This document shows positions 62,783 through 64,000 of a stretch of DNA of 64,000 bases, piece by piece (position 1 is the stretch's first letter; every line of letters starts with the position of its first letter). The DNA comes from Saccharothrix espanaensis DSM 44229. GTDB taxonomy: Bacteria; Actinomycetota; Actinomycetes; Mycobacteriales; Pseudonocardiaceae. The stretch spans positions 6,014,001 to 6,078,000 of the forward strand of contig NC_019673.1 in the NCBI RefSeq assembly GCF_000328705.1. The letters run 5' to 3'. The position numbers were made by a program, and so were the translations under genes. Under the pieces are notes generated by a model. That model was given only the letters and a program-made list of their open reading frames with translations. It did no database searches and had not been told where the DNA came from.

Positions 62783-62811
62783 TTGACATAGTTTGTCTTG
62801 CCAACCAAACT
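62783..62811. promoter_or_regulatory. Promoter and MarR operator of the FAD monooxygenase
   Basis: TTGACA (62783-62788) is a consensus -35 for the plus strand, with CAAACT 17 bp on as a weak -10. AGTTTG (62790-62795) and CAAACT (62806-62811) form an inverted repeat over it. Confidence 0.6.
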
Positions 62812-63006
62812 CAAGGTAGTGGGCAATGCAAACCAAATCTGCGGGGTGCCGTCGCGGTTGCCCACTTCCCCACTCCTGCACGACGTTCGGCCCGTCCCGC
62901 GCCTCTGACCCAGGTGACCGAGGCGCGGAACGAGGAGACGGGCGACCCCATCGTTCACGTCCGGCAAGGCACCGGTCCACCAGTCCCACCTGCCCCAAGG
63001 AGAGCC

Positions 63007-64000
63007 ATGCCGCCCAACAGCAACAAGCGTTGCCTCGTCGTCGGTTCCGGCATCAGCGGTCTGGCCACCGCGATCCGCCTGCACCGGATCGGCTGGGAAC
63101 CGGTGATCGTGGAGCGAGCACCCGACCGCCGATCGGGCGGCTACTTCGTCGCCCTCTTCGGCGCCGGTCGGGCCGCCGCGCGACGACTCGGCTTCGATGA
63201 CGCCATCCCCGACCGGGCCGTACGTGACGGCCGGACCTACGTCGTCGACCGGGCCGGCCGCCGCAGACCAGGTCTGGGATTCGGAGACCTCCCCGGTGAC
63301 CAGCGCATGATGCTGCGCGGTGACGTCGAGACCGCCGCGTTCGACGCACTTCCCGACGACCTGGAGATCCGCTTCGCGACCCGGCCCACGAGAATCGAGC
63401 AGGACCAGTCCGGTGTGGACGTGACCCTCGACCACCACGGCGCGACCACCACGGAACGGTTCGCCCTCGTCGTGGGCGCCGACGGCCTGCGCTCCACCGT
63501 CCGGCAACTCGTCTTCGGCCCGCACGAGCACCACCTGCACCGGCTCGGCTACATGATCGCCGCCCTCGCCCTGCCGAACCCGCTCGACGGCGTCCCCGCG
63601 CGCGACGGCATCAGCCTGTTCGAACCAGGCCGCGCGATGTGGCTCTTCCCCTTCGCCGACCGGCCGCACAGCCTGCTCTTCTCCTACCGCACCAACGACG
63701 TCGAACGGCAGTTCACCGGACGGCCCGCCGCCCGGGTCCGCGCCGCCTTCGGCCCGGCACCGGCCGGGCCGCTGCTCGGACCGGCACTGGACGCGCTCGA
63801 CGACACCGGCGAGTTCCTGTTCGACACCGTGGAGCAGACCCGGATGGACACCTGGTCACGCGGCCGGGTGGTCCTGGTCGGCGACTCCGCCTGGTGCGTC
63901 GGCCTCTACGCCGGCATGGGCGTCTCCGCCGGACTGGCCGGAGCCGACCTGCTCGGCACCGTGCTGCACCACCACCCCGGTGACATCCCCGCCGCGCTCA
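63007..64000 (+). CDS. FAD-dependent monooxygenase, 3' end outside window
   Basis: This reads 331 residues before the window ends. The FAD motif is 'CLVVGSGISGLATAIRLHRI', the second motif is 'VVGADGLRSTVRQLVFG', and 'GRVVLVGDSAWCVGLYAGMG' is the conserved GD motif, with His replaced by Trp-Cys and no usual Pro. It is of the PHBH/TetX-like group. ATG 63007 follows AAGGAGA. It is probably controlled by the divergent MarR protein. Confidence 0.88.
   Translation, partial: MPPNSNKRCLVVGSGISGLATAIRLHRIGWEPVIVERAPDRRSGGYFVALFGAGRAAARRLGFDDAIPDRAVRDGRTYVVDRAGRRRPGLGFGDLPGDQRMMLRGDVETAAFDALPDDLEIRFATRPTRIEQDQSGVDVTLDHHGATTTERFALVVGADGLRSTVRQLVFGPHEHHLHRLGYMIAALALPNPLDGVPARDGISLFEPGRAMWLFPFADRPHSLLFSYRTNDVERQFTGRPAARVRAAFGPAPAGPLLGPALDALDDTGEFLFDTVEQTRMDTWSRGRVVLVGDSAWCVGLYAGMGVSAGLAGADLLGTVLHHHPGDIPAAL

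Noticed and set aside
1..64000. tRNA, rRNA, riboswitch or insertion sequence
   Set aside because: None was seen by eye; no transposase gene or terminal inverted repeats flank any segment.

Overview
The window is high-GC actinomycete chromosomal DNA. The many GTG starts, Twin-arginine and actinobacterial signal peptides, abundant TetR/MarR/WYL regulators, a WXG-like type VII substrate operon, and lasso and thiopeptide clusters fit a filamentous member of the Pseudonocardiaceae (for example Saccharothrix, Lentzea or Actinosynnema). The genus is an inference; no rRNA or tRNA gene was seen.

Left part (1-21.3 kb): a truncated PASTA-repeat protein converges on a three-gene WXG/EspG-like operon. 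Next come a small membrane protein, two decayed genes (MFS transporter, secreted tripeptidyl-aminopeptidase-like hydrolase), a secreted amidase, and an ABC transporter (ATPase plus two membrane subunits). After these lie a frameshifted C1q-like remnant, a GAF-SpoIIE phosphatase, a basic amino acid decarboxylase, a CPA1 Na+/H+ antiporter, a DUF2795 protein and a large secreted subtilase.

Lasso-peptide cluster (22.1-27.0 kb, plus strand): ABC exporter, a 43-residue precursor, asparagine-synthetase-like cyclase, PqqD-like recognition element (B1) and B2 leader peptidase. The predicted core ALVHGLRDHRGRGRHES has Asp at position 8 for an 8-residue macrolactam and an Arg/His-rich tail without aromatics.

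Middle part (27-38.8 kb): a MarR/amidohydrolase divergon with two clear operators, a TetR-glycosyltransferase pair, NhaA, and an amidohydrolase-TetR pair. A frameshifted LuxR regulator followed by a degenerate iron-ADH-fold dehydrogenase may be the edge of the next cluster.

Thiopeptide cluster (about 39.5-55.6 kb): a minus-strand, mostly translationally coupled operon runs from the precursor (core SCCCSTSACSCST) through Ocin-ThiF-like protein, YcaO cyclodehydratase, SagB-type dehydrogenase (frameshifted), LanB glutamylation protein, LanB-C elimination-type protein, a LanB-C/SagB fusion and a P450. It ends with an EXLDI-family protein, ABC ATPase and ABC permease, closed by a hairpin terminator. 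Divergently, a ribbon-helix-helix/EXLDI protein and a secreted neocarzinostatin-family protein are read on the plus strand. The two EXLDI promoters share a GTACGTATAC element. This is the most interesting locus: by the logic of thiopeptide biosynthesis Ser1 and Ser10 would form the pyridine of a 26-membered macrocycle, and the EXLDI/neocarzinostatin-like/ABC genes look like a sensing, carrier and export module.

Right part (55.8-64 kb): decayed esterase and TetR fragments, a WYL regulator/VOC protein divergon, a FAD monooxygenase with its TetR regulator under a 37-bp near-perfect palindrome, a DUF1963 protein, and a MarR regulator divergent from a second FAD monooxygenase that runs off the window.
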